Shown here in pieces: positions 1 through 5,775 of a stretch of 64,000 bases of DNA. The notes beneath the pieces are model-generated. The model saw only the letters and a list, made by a program, of their open reading frames with translations, was not told the DNA's origin and ran no database searches. Each line of letters begins with the position of its first letter. The stretch's first letter is position 1. Both the position numbers and the translations under genes were made by a program. Origin of the DNA: Desulfobaculum sp044987625 (GTDB taxonomy: Bacteria; Desulfobacterota; Desulfovibrionia; Desulfovibrionales; Desulfovibrionaceae); NCBI RefSeq assembly GCF_044987625.1, contig NZ_JBJDSB010000005.1, positions 186,001 to 250,000 of the forward strand, in the 5' to 3' direction.

Positions 1-1
1 C

Positions 2-619
2 GTCGTCGCCGCCTATTTCCACGACACCGGCATGCTGCAGGACGAAACCGATACAACCGGTACCGGCGCAAAGCACACCGTCGGGCACGAGGACCGCTCC
101 ATCGCCATCATGCGCAGCCTTCTCGCCACACACGCCGTCCCCGCCCACACCTGCGACGCCATCGCCAGCGCCATCGACTGCACACGCCTCGCCCTTACAC
201 CAGCAGACATCGCCTTCCCAACACCAGACGCCAAAGACGCCGGACTCATCGTCGGATCAGCCGACCTCATCGCCCAACTCGCCGACCGCAAATATCTGGA
301 AAAACTGCCGCTCCTCTTCAAAGAATTTCAGGAAGCCCGCATCCCCGGCTACGTCACCCAGCGCGACCTGTTCCAAAAAACTGCGCCCTTCTACAACAAC
401 GTCGTGCGCCCACGCCTCGACCACGACCTGGGCGCCGTCACCCGGTTCATGCGACTGCACTTCCTCCACCGCTTCGGCCTCGACCATGACCCGTATCAAC
501 ACGCCATCGATGCCAACCTCGGACACCTGCGCTACCTCCTCAAAACCACCGGACCAAACGACATCACCACCAAACTCCGCCGTAAAAACGACGTGCTGCA
601 TGTGAGTGAGACTGTTTAG
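2..619 (+). CDS. HD-domain phosphohydrolase, 5' end outside the window
   Basis: Only the last 205 codons are present; the frame is open from the first bases, so the start lies upstream of the window. The fragment opens with AYFHDTG, the metal-binding His-Asp pair that defines HD-domain phosphohydrolases. Further histidines follow (HTVGHED), and the GSADLIAQLADR segment fits the distal helix that carries the last metal-binding Asp. HD proteins hydrolyse phosphomonoesters or nucleotides; the substrate cannot be told from this part. The stop is followed at once by a tetranucleotide repeat and then by a double-hairpin repeat that may terminate the transcript. Confidence 0.7.
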   Translation, partial: VVAAYFHDTGMLQDETDTTGTGAKHTVGHEDRSIAIMRSLLATHAVPAHTCDAIASAIDCTRLALTPADIAFPTPDAKDAGLIVGSADLIAQLADRKYLEKLPLLFKEFQEARIPGYVTQRDLFQKTAPFYNNVVRPRLDHDLGAVTRFMRLHFLHRFGLDHDPYQHAIDANLGHLRYLLKTTGPNDITTKLRRKNDVLHVSETV

Positions 620-638
620 AAGAAAGAAAGAAAGAAAG
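620..638 (+). repeat. AAGA tetranucleotide tandem repeat
   Basis: About four and a half copies of a GAAA/AAGA unit lie directly after the stop codon of the HD-domain gene. Such an A-rich simple repeat is out of character with the GC-rich surroundings. It lies outside coding sequence, so phase variation of a protein is not implied. Confidence 0.6.
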
Positions 639-643
639 GCAAT

Positions 644-720
644 GCCTCCGGCGGGTTAAGGGAATGATTCCCTTAACAATCCCCAGGATTTTTCGGGCGG
701 AAGCCGCCCGAAAAATAGGG
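644..720 (+). repeat. Double-hairpin intergenic repeat, copy 1
   Basis: The order is a GCCTCCGGCGG box, hairpin A (655-677, 10-bp stem, 3-nt loop), a 10-nt spacer starting AATCC, and hairpin B (688-716, 13-bp stem, AAG loop). The same layout recurs at 29339-29475 and 29684-29756. Stem differences between copies are compensated on the other arm. It may act as a terminator or RNA-stabilising element, or be a mobile REP-type element. Confidence 0.75.
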
Positions 721-883
721 GTGGGTGGGCGGGGTCTTCTGCCTTCTCTTTGTTCTTCACACACACGAGCAGGGATTCTCACCGCCCTTCACGCACCACC
801 GACGCCCCCAAAAAAATCTCTCCCCATAAGCACGGACGAGAGCCGTCAGGGGTGACGACCGCCCCATCCAAGAGCACCCGGCC

Positions 884-930
884 TGTGCGCACACGGGATC
901 TTTAAGGGCCCACGGCCCTTAAACCTGCGG
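884..930 (-). repeat. Degenerate half copy of the double-hairpin repeat
   Basis: Hairpin 901-923 has the 10-bp stem and 3-nt loop of hairpin A. Read on the minus strand it follows a CCGCAGG box and precedes a spacer containing ATCC, as in the full copies. Hairpin B is missing; only a TGTGCGCACA palindrome (884-893) is in its place. Confidence 0.4.
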
Positions 931-1005
931 AGCACAAAAAGCCCGGCCTTCTCTCCACCACAGCGCCCCCTCACCGCCAACGCCCGGTCTCCTCCTGCCG
1001 TCCAT

Positions 1006-1034
1006 AAAAAAACGCCCCGCGTTGGCGGGGCGTT
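1006..1034 (-). terminator. Rho-independent terminator
   Basis: A perfect 10-bp stem AACGCCCCGC/GCGGGGCGTT with a 4-nt loop is followed, on the minus strand, by a run of seven T. It ends the leftward unit of the small protein and thioredoxin genes. Confidence 0.85.
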
Positions 1035-1057
1035 GTGATGTTGGTGCAGTGTTTGGC

Positions 1058-1420
1058 TTAGTTGCGAATCTTGGCGTCGGTCTTTTCGGGGTGTTTGTCG
1101 ATGCGCATGATGCGCTTGTGCGCGGAGTCGGCGATGTTTTTCATAACGCGCTTGAGGTCTGAGCCTTCCCAAAGGACGGCGACGGTCTCGTTGTTGCGCA
1201 CCTTTTCGCTTATTTCGTAGCCCTTTTCGTTTTCCGCTTCGAGGATGATGTCGTCTTCGTCCACGAGTTCCTCACCGTTCAGGGCTTTGGCGAACAGCTC
1301 GCGGACGGTGTATCCGAAGCAGGTCCGCACGTCCTCAGCGGTTTCCGCGAGGCTAAGCTTGTTTCTGTACTCCGGCAGCACCTCGTTTTCGTACTTCACG
1401 AAGGAAAACTGTTTTGTCAT
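1058..1420 (-). CDS. Conserved-looking small cytoplasmic protein, 120 aa
   Basis: The product starts MTKQFSFVKYENEVLPEYRN, is acidic and predicted helical, and has no signal or membrane segment. I do not recognise the family with certainty, though it resembles small hypothetical proteins I associate with Desulfovibrio genomes. The start at 1420 is favoured by a good ribosome site (AAGGAGAAGCC before ATG). There is no stop codon between this start and the upstream secreted protein, so a longer in-frame reading from 1777 also exists and is listed separately. A strong terminator follows. Confidence 0.6.
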   Translation of the reverse strand: MTKQFSFVKYENEVLPEYRNKLSLAETAEDVRTCFGYTVRELFAKALNGEELVDEDDIILEAENEKGYEISEKVRNNETVAVLWEGSDLKRVMKNIADSAHKRIMRIDKHPEKTDAKIRN

Positions 1421-1777
1421 TGGCTTCTCCTTGTTGGGTTCCTCAAGGACAGGGCCTTTACGCCTTGCGCTTGTCGCCTGTGGTCCGGCTTGCCGCAGTG
1501 CGGGGCAGCTGGCACCGCCGAGGCGGCGGCAAATATCTTCGTACTTAAGCTCCGGGTGGCTGACGTACAGGTAATGAACGACATGCTCACCGACTTTGCT
1601 GGCGTACACCTCGGCGCGCAGCCCGGGCAGGGCCTGACGAACCACAACGGCCGTGGCGCGGGCGACACTGCCGCCTGTGACGAAGGCGGCGAAGGCCTGC
1701 GGCGTGCCAGCATGCGCTGGTGCGATGGTCATGCTGACGAGTGCCGTTACCAATACGGTGAGACATAGCAGACGCAT
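1058..1777 (-). CDS. Secreted small protein reading in frame into the 120-aa protein
   Basis: This reading starts two bases after the thioredoxin stop (TGACTATG), with GGGGAG upstream. It opens with a clear signal peptide (about residues 1-23, ending APAHA) and about 95 further residues ending in a basic linker, then runs without a stop into MTKQFSF. A secreted domain joined to an apparently cytoplasmic one is odd. In the +1 frame the upstream part would stop at 1458 after a hydrophilic DKRKA tail, which suggests that a one-base shift, real or a sequencing error, removed a stop between two genes. Treat it as either a fusion or two genes. Confidence 0.4.
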   Translation of the reverse strand: MRLLCLTVLVTALVSMTIAPAHAGTPQAFAAFVTGGSVARATAVVVRQALPGLRAEVYASKVGEHVVHYLYVSHPELKYEDICRRLGGASCPALRQAGPQATSARRKGPVLEEPNKEKPMTKQFSFVKYENEVLPEYRNKLSLAETAEDVRTCFGYTVRELFAKALNGEELVDEDDIILEAENEKGYEISEKVRNNETVAVLWEGSDLKRVMKNIADSAHKRIMRIDKHPEKTDAKIRN

Positions 1778-1779
1778 AG

Positions 1780-2343
1780 TCAACTCCCCGGATTCATTTC
1801 CTCCTTGGACTGGGGGCCGCCGTCGGCGTGCTCGGGGAGGAACTGCATGACGAGTGCGCGCAGCACGTCTCCGGGCACATACCCTACGTGGTCGACGCGC
1901 AGGGTCCCTTGTGCATCCCATACCATGAGTTTCGGAACGCCTTCCACCTCAAAATGTTTGGCAAGGCCCGGCGTAGAACGATAAATGGGAAAATTGACCT
2001 TATTCTCATCCACATACGTCTTGAGGGAATCTTCGTCGAAATCGAGAGAAATGCCGATGAGGCGCATCTCGTCATCCGGCACGCTGCGCCGCAGGGCCAT
2101 AAAGTCCGGCATCTCGCGCACACAGGGCGGGCACCACGTGGCCCAAAAGGACAACACCACAACGCGGCCTGTGGAATCATCTACGATATCCTGAAGCGCC
2201 TTCGCATCCACGCCGCCCAGATAGCCTGCATTGACGCAGACGGGCGAAAAAAGGGTGAAAAGAACTGCCAAGGCAATCAAACGGTTCCGGAAAAAGTCGA
2301 CCAGACGGCGCTTTTTTCTTGCGCTGCAAATCACTGCAAACAC
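1780..2343 (-). CDS. Periplasmic TlpA/ResA-like thioredoxin
   Basis: This 187-residue thiol-disulfide oxidoreductase has a thioredoxin fold with the active site WCPPC in SFWATWCPPC, followed by the family's REMPDF. The later GVPKLMVWD supplies the cis-proline. A hydrophobic segment (LIALAVLFTLF) near the N-terminus, after basic residues, is a signal peptide or anchor, so it acts in the periplasm. The frame is open upstream to 2835; I chose GTG 2343 because AAGGAG lies seven bases before it and it puts the signal sequence at the N-terminus. Proteins of this type reduce cytochrome or copper-site thiols during maturation; the target here is unknown. The next gene starts two bases after its stop. 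Confidence 0.8.
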   Translation of the reverse strand: MFAVICSARKKRRLVDFFRNRLIALAVLFTLFSPVCVNAGYLGGVDAKALQDIVDDSTGRVVVLSFWATWCPPCVREMPDFMALRRSVPDDEMRLIGISLDFDEDSLKTYVDENKVNFPIYRSTPGLAKHFEVEGVPKLMVWDAQGTLRVDHVGYVPGDVLRALVMQFLPEHADGGPQSKEEMNPGS

Positions 2344-2393
2344 ACGGCAACTCCTTGATCGAAAGCGTGCACACGCTTTGTCGAGAAAAACGG

Positions 2394-2436
2394 ACCCTTG
2401 GTGCGATAATCGCGAATATCCGCCTCTACCAAGGGT
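2394..2436. other. Inverted repeat in a divergent promoter region
   Basis: Nine-base arms ACCCTTGGT (2394-2402) and ACCAAGGGT (2428-2436) flank 25 bases, midway between the leftward thioredoxin gene and the rightward TPR gene. It could be an operator or a leader hairpin; nothing else supports either. Confidence 0.35.
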
Positions 2437-2545
2437 TCTAGGGTCTTTATTCTCACGGGTGGTTCCATCAATATGTTGAGGAAAGCATACCACGTCCACC
2501 GCCTCTTCGACCACGGCGACGACACATAAACAAAGCGCATTGCCC

Positions 2546-3349
2546 ATGACAGAACCACTTGCCACGGATGCCTCTTTTAAAACCCTCCCCTCCCCGTTCG
2601 CGGGCATTTTTTCGGAGAGGAAGTCGAGCACTGTTGGCTTTGGTGCGACCAAAAAACGCAAGATCAGCAAAACACTGTGGTTTGTTGAGCGCGACGCCGA
2701 CGGCAAGACGACCATCCGGCCGGTCAACAAGAACCTTATCCCAACGGGCAGCACCAGGCCCATCTCCCCGGAGACCGTGCTGGAGAAGTATTCTCCGGAG
2801 CCGGACCTGTACATGACGCACACGGCCCCGCGCATGCGCCAGCTTGAGCAAACCGTGGACGAAGGGGACGAGCATCGGGAAAAGGGCGAGTTGTATAGCG
2901 CGGAATTTCAGTACACCAATGCGCTGGAGATTGACGAGGACCACATCCGCGCCAACTTCGGCATTGGGCTGACGTACCTTGAACGCGGCGAAAACAAAAA
3001 GGCGCAGGCAGTGCTGGACAAGCTGGTCACGCTGGATGCGGCCTTTACGGAGCAGCACAAGCACCTGTTCAACGAGTTTGGCATCCGGCTCCGGCGCAAC
3101 GGCATGTTCAAGGAGTGCATCCGCTACTACAAGCGCGCGCAGGAGCTGACGGGCGAGGACGACCACCTGCTCTTCAATATTGCCCGCGCGCACTTTGAGG
3201 CGGAAGAGTTTGACCAGGCGATGAAGCTCCTCAAGGAAAGCCTGTCCATCAATCCTGAATTGTACGAAGCGCGCATGCTCCGCAAGGCGCTGCACAAGGC
3301 CAAGCCGTCGCTCCGGGACGGAGGAGCCATTAAAATTACTGGCATCTAA
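2546..3349 (+). CDS. TPR-repeat protein
   Basis: This is a 267-residue soluble protein. About 90 N-terminal residues are poorly ordered and basic. From about residue 95 onward there are at least four tetratricopeptide units, for example SAEFQYTNALEIDEDH, NEFGIRLRRNGMFKECIRYY and FDQAMKLLKESLSINPEL. TPR arrays mediate protein contacts; the partner is unknown. The array, notably the RLRRNG unit followed by RAQELT and ED, closely matches the TPR part of the response regulator at 40284-41351, so the two share a module. The ribosome site is weak. A terminator follows. Confidence 0.75.
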   Translation: MTEPLATDASFKTLPSPFAGIFSERKSSTVGFGATKKRKISKTLWFVERDADGKTTIRPVNKNLIPTGSTRPISPETVLEKYSPEPDLYMTHTAPRMRQLEQTVDEGDEHREKGELYSAEFQYTNALEIDEDHIRANFGIGLTYLERGENKKAQAVLDKLVTLDAAFTEQHKHLFNEFGIRLRRNGMFKECIRYYKRAQELTGEDDHLLFNIARAHFEAEEFDQAMKLLKESLSINPELYEARMLRKALHKAKPSLRDGGAIKITGI

Positions 3350-3367
3350 AGCGCATCACAACAACGA

Positions 3368-3402
3368 AACGCCACCACGGAAGAACCGGGTGGCGTTTTT
3401 TT
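3368..3402 (+). terminator. Rho-independent terminator of the TPR gene
   Basis: Arms AACGCCACC and GGTGGCGTT enclose 12 bases and are followed by a T run to 3402. Confidence 0.85.
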
Positions 3403-3421
3403 CATGAACGCTGGTGGGGGC

Positions 3422-3712
3422 TTAGGACTGGGCAACCATGATGCGCCCGGTGTTCACCTCGGGCAGCACCTCGCCTCCAGAAAAGCGGTTGTTTGCGGCG
3501 GGGTCGAGGGTCATGGTGGGATGCATGCCCATGCGGTCGGAGGGGGCCACGCCCATCTGCGTCCGCTGGGCAAAGCCAGCGGCGCGGGCGGCTTCGCGCT
3601 GGGCCATCTCGGCAGCGCGCGACTCCTTCAAATTATACAGCGTATAGGGCGGCAACCGGCGAAACATCCGCCGGAAGGCTTGTGCGTGCTGGGAATCGTA
3701 CAAAATAAGCAT
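3422..3712 (-). CDS. Small unknown protein, 96 aa
   Basis: The start at 3712 (MLILYDSQHAQAF) has GAGG at a good distance. The product is soluble and rather basic, with a central helical stretch (KESRAAEMAQREAARAAGF) and a methionine-rich tail. I recognise no family. Composition looks protein-like and no better frame overlaps it, but nothing beyond the ribosome site supports expression. It converges on the TPR gene. Confidence 0.5.
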   Translation of the reverse strand: MLILYDSQHAQAFRRMFRRLPPYTLYNLKESRAAEMAQREAARAAGFAQRTQMGVAPSDRMGMHPTMTLDPAANNRFSGGEVLPEVNTGRIMVAQS

Positions 3713-3934
3713 ATGGGCCTCACGGTGCTGGGGGTGGCCGCGCGCCGGTCTTGACGACGGAAGCGGCCAGACGCCCCTATGATGCCCCCGGCGCGGCGCA
3801 AAGTCCACCCCAAGGGCTGACGGTGACCGCATTCTGGCGTAGGATGGGCCGCGGCCAGACGCTGGTCTGTGTCGGCATAATCTTATGACGCTTGCCCCGT
3901 GCCGCGGGAGCGGCGCAACTGAGGAGAAAGAAGT

Positions 3935-4453
3935 ATGGCTCCCGGCTCCACCCGTTTTTCACCCCGCCCACCTTTCGACCCCGCCCGCTTCTGTGAGCTT
4001 GCCGAGGCCCCTGCGCTGGGCGAGGCGGAAACCCAGCGCCTTGCGGCCACGTGGGACCGCTGGACCGAGCGCCTCACGGCGTGCGCGGTGCGCACCGGCG
4101 GCGGCACGCGCCTGCTGGCGTGGCTGGACAAAGCGGTAGAAGACGAAATTGATGGCTGCTGGACTGCGGAGCCGCGCACGTCCTTTCTGCTGCATGTGCT
4201 GGCGCTGAACCTGCTTATGGCGGCCACGGCGCAACTGGTGCCGCAAATTGCGCAGCACGGCTGCGCCCCGGTCCCTGCGCCGGACCCGGAGCTGGCCGCG
4301 GTTTCAGACCGCTTTGGCCTTGTCTGGACATCGGAAACGACTCTTGAGCGGCGCTACGCGCTGGTCACTCCCATGCCGTGGCAGGGCGGATGCGCCATAT
4401 GTCTTTTGCAAAACAGTTGCCCCAAGCTGCGCACACCATCCGAGAGTGCCTGA
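3935..4453 (+). CDS. Unknown protein with a C-terminal cysteine cluster
   Basis: A 172-residue protein preceded by AGGAGA eight bases before the ATG. The first 120 residues are helical with a hydrophobic stretch (FLLHVLALNLLMAATAQL). The C-terminus holds GGCAICLLQNSCPK, a Cys-x2-Cys-x5-Cys pattern that could bind metal or form a redox pair. I cannot name the family. The sigma28-type promoter of the next gene begins 34 bases after its stop. Confidence 0.6.
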   Translation: MAPGSTRFSPRPPFDPARFCELAEAPALGEAETQRLAATWDRWTERLTACAVRTGGGTRLLAWLDKAVEDEIDGCWTAEPRTSFLLHVLALNLLMAATAQLVPQIAQHGCAPVPAPDPELAAVSDRFGLVWTSETTLERRYALVTPMPWQGGCAICLLQNSCPKLRTPSESA

Positions 4454-4486
4454 TATTTCCCACAATCCATACGCCACGGTCTTTGC

Positions 4487-4514
4487 TAAAGTTTTTTGCA
4501 CACCCAGCCGATAG
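4487..4514 (+). promoter_or_regulatory. Sigma28 (FliA)-type promoter
   Basis: TAAAG at 4487-4491 and GCCGATAG at 4507-4514 are separated by a 16-base spacer counted after TAAA. The enterobacterial flagellar consensus is TAAA-N15-GCCGATAA, so the match is nearly complete. It faces the 72-residue gene 64 bases downstream, with flgM after that. Confidence 0.7.
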
Positions 4515-4578
4515 AGACTGTAACAGCAACCGGACGGCATGGTCGCGAATGCCATACCCGAAACATGGAGGTTTCGAC

Positions 4579-4797
4579 ATGGCCATATCAAGCATCTCAA
4601 ACGCATCGACCAATGGTTGGGAAGTCCTTTCGGCGGACCGTCAGAAGTCCCTTGCCAATTCCATGAAGGACATCCAAAAGGCAAAGCTGCAGCGCGAAGT
4701 GTACGCGGACCCGGGCATGGCCGCACGGCTTATCGCCATTGAGGCGTCGCCCGTGTACAACTCCAAGGGAGAGCTGATCCCCTCGGTTGGGGGCTGA
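4579..4797 (+). CDS. 72-residue protein behind a sigma28 promoter, upstream of flgM
   Basis: The ATG follows GGAGG at good spacing. The product (MAISSISNASTNGWEVLS to PSVGG) has no signal or membrane segment; it contains a Lys/Gln-rich helix (SMKDIQKAKLQREVYADPG) and a short SPVYNSKGEL tail. I recognise no family. Its promoter is a near-consensus flagellar sigma28 site, and the next gene is flgM, so I infer a late flagellar or motility-linked role. The upstream frame is open to 4378, but that extension spans the promoter and lacks a ribosome site. Confidence 0.7.
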   Translation: MAISSISNASTNGWEVLSADRQKSLANSMKDIQKAKLQREVYADPGMAARLIAIEASPVYNSKGELIPSVGG

Positions 4798-4928
4798 TTC
4801 CCCGCACCGCCGCGCTGTCCCTTGCCACGCACCGGAGCTGACATCTGTTCAGGCATGAAAACTGCATTCCATCTACAGCAGGATTCAACACAGAATTCAC
4901 CGCAGCCACCAGACACCGCCAGAGCCAT

Positions 4929-4957
4929 TTGACACTCCGGTCTCCGGTGCATATTTT
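4929..4957 (+). promoter_or_regulatory. Sigma70-type promoter of flgM
   Basis: TTGACA (4929-4934), a 17-base spacer and TATTTT (4952-4957) lie 48 bases before the flgM start. flgM could therefore be made both from here and by read-through from the sigma28 promoter. Confidence 0.65.
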
Positions 4958-5005
4958 AGAGATGGAGCCACAGGGCACCAGCCCAGGCTCAAGGGAGGGA
5001 ACATC

Positions 5006-5311
5006 GTGGATATCAAGGGTATCGGTCCGGGAAGGACTCCCTACGATCAGCTCAAGATCCAGCAGGACCGCGAGCGTGAAGAGCTTTCGCCCGATGTCAA
5101 AAATTCGTCGGGTGAAGCGCGGGACGCCGTCTCCGTCAGCGGAGATGCCCGCCTGCTCTCCACAGCGCGCGAGGTCGCGGCGGAAGCCCCGGACACGCGC
5201 GAGGACAAGGTCGCCCGCTTGAAGGAGCAGGTCCAAAACGGAACCTACTCGCCAAACGGCCGCCTTATCGCGGACAAGCTCATTTCCGAGGAACTGGACC
5301 TCTGGCAGTAG
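5006..5311 (+). CDS. flgM: Anti-sigma28 factor FlgM
   Basis: This 101-residue protein has the typical FlgM C-terminus: DKVARLKEQVQNGTY, then IADKLISEELDLW, the helices that grip sigma28. The N-terminal half is polar and likely disordered, as usual. FlgM holds FliA inactive until the hook is complete and it is exported. The GTG start at 5006 is preceded by AGGGAGGG. Having a sigma70 site immediately upstream and a sigma28 site further up fits the usual feedback control of flgM. A perfect palindromic terminator follows. Confidence 0.9.
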   Translation: MDIKGIGPGRTPYDQLKIQQDREREELSPDVKNSSGEARDAVSVSGDARLLSTAREVAAEAPDTREDKVARLKEQVQNGTYSPNGRLIADKLISEELDLWQ

Positions 5312-5337
5312 GCCAGAGCCGACATACTCGCACGCAC

Positions 5338-5371
5338 GGCGGGCCGGATACCCATGGGTATCCGGCCCGCC
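5338..5371. terminator. Palindromic terminator between convergent genes
   Basis: A 34-base perfect palindrome, read as GGCGGGCCGGATACCC and its complement, lies between flgM and the convergent receiver gene. It lacks a long T run on either side but can fold on both strands. Confidence 0.65.
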
Positions 5372-5382
5372 GCCGTTTCATC

Positions 5383-5775
5383 CTACCACTCAACCTTCAC
5401 GCCGTAGAGGTCGTCCAGTGCATCCACAAGGGCCTCCATGGACCGCACGGGCTTGCTGAACACATGGCGCGACGTCAGGCCCATGTCGCGTAGCGCCTGC
5501 GGCAGCACGTAATCTGCCGACCCGGTAAAAATAAGCACCATCAGGTCCGGCACTTCGGCTTTGGCCTGCAGGATAAAATCGTTCCCGTCCATCCCCGGCA
5601 GGCGCATGTCCACGGTGACAAGGTCCGGGCCGATGCGGCGCAGCACCTCCAGCCCTTCCTCACCGCTTCCGGCGGCATGGACCTCAAATCCACAGTCCTC
5701 GAAGAAGTCCACCAGTGTGCCTCTGATGAACTCTTCATCGTCGATCACAAGTATGACGGGTTCTTCTCGGCTCAT
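5383..5775 (-). CDS. Stand-alone response-regulator receiver
   Basis: A 130-residue CheY-like domain with all key residues: acidic pair D12-D13 (IDDEE), phosphoacceptor D56 (TVDMRLPG), T84 (FTGSA) and K108 (SKPV). There is no output domain, so it acts by protein contact or as a phosphorelay intermediate. Its ATG overlaps the stop of the histidine kinase gene (ATGA), so the two are co-translated and very likely partners. Confidence 0.9.
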   Translation of the reverse strand: MSREEPVILVIDDEEFIRGTLVDFFEDCGFEVHAAGSGEEGLEVLRRIGPDLVTVDMRLPGMDGNDFILQAKAEVPDLMVLIFTGSADYVLPQALRDMGLTSRHVFSKPVRSMEALVDALDDLYGVKVEW

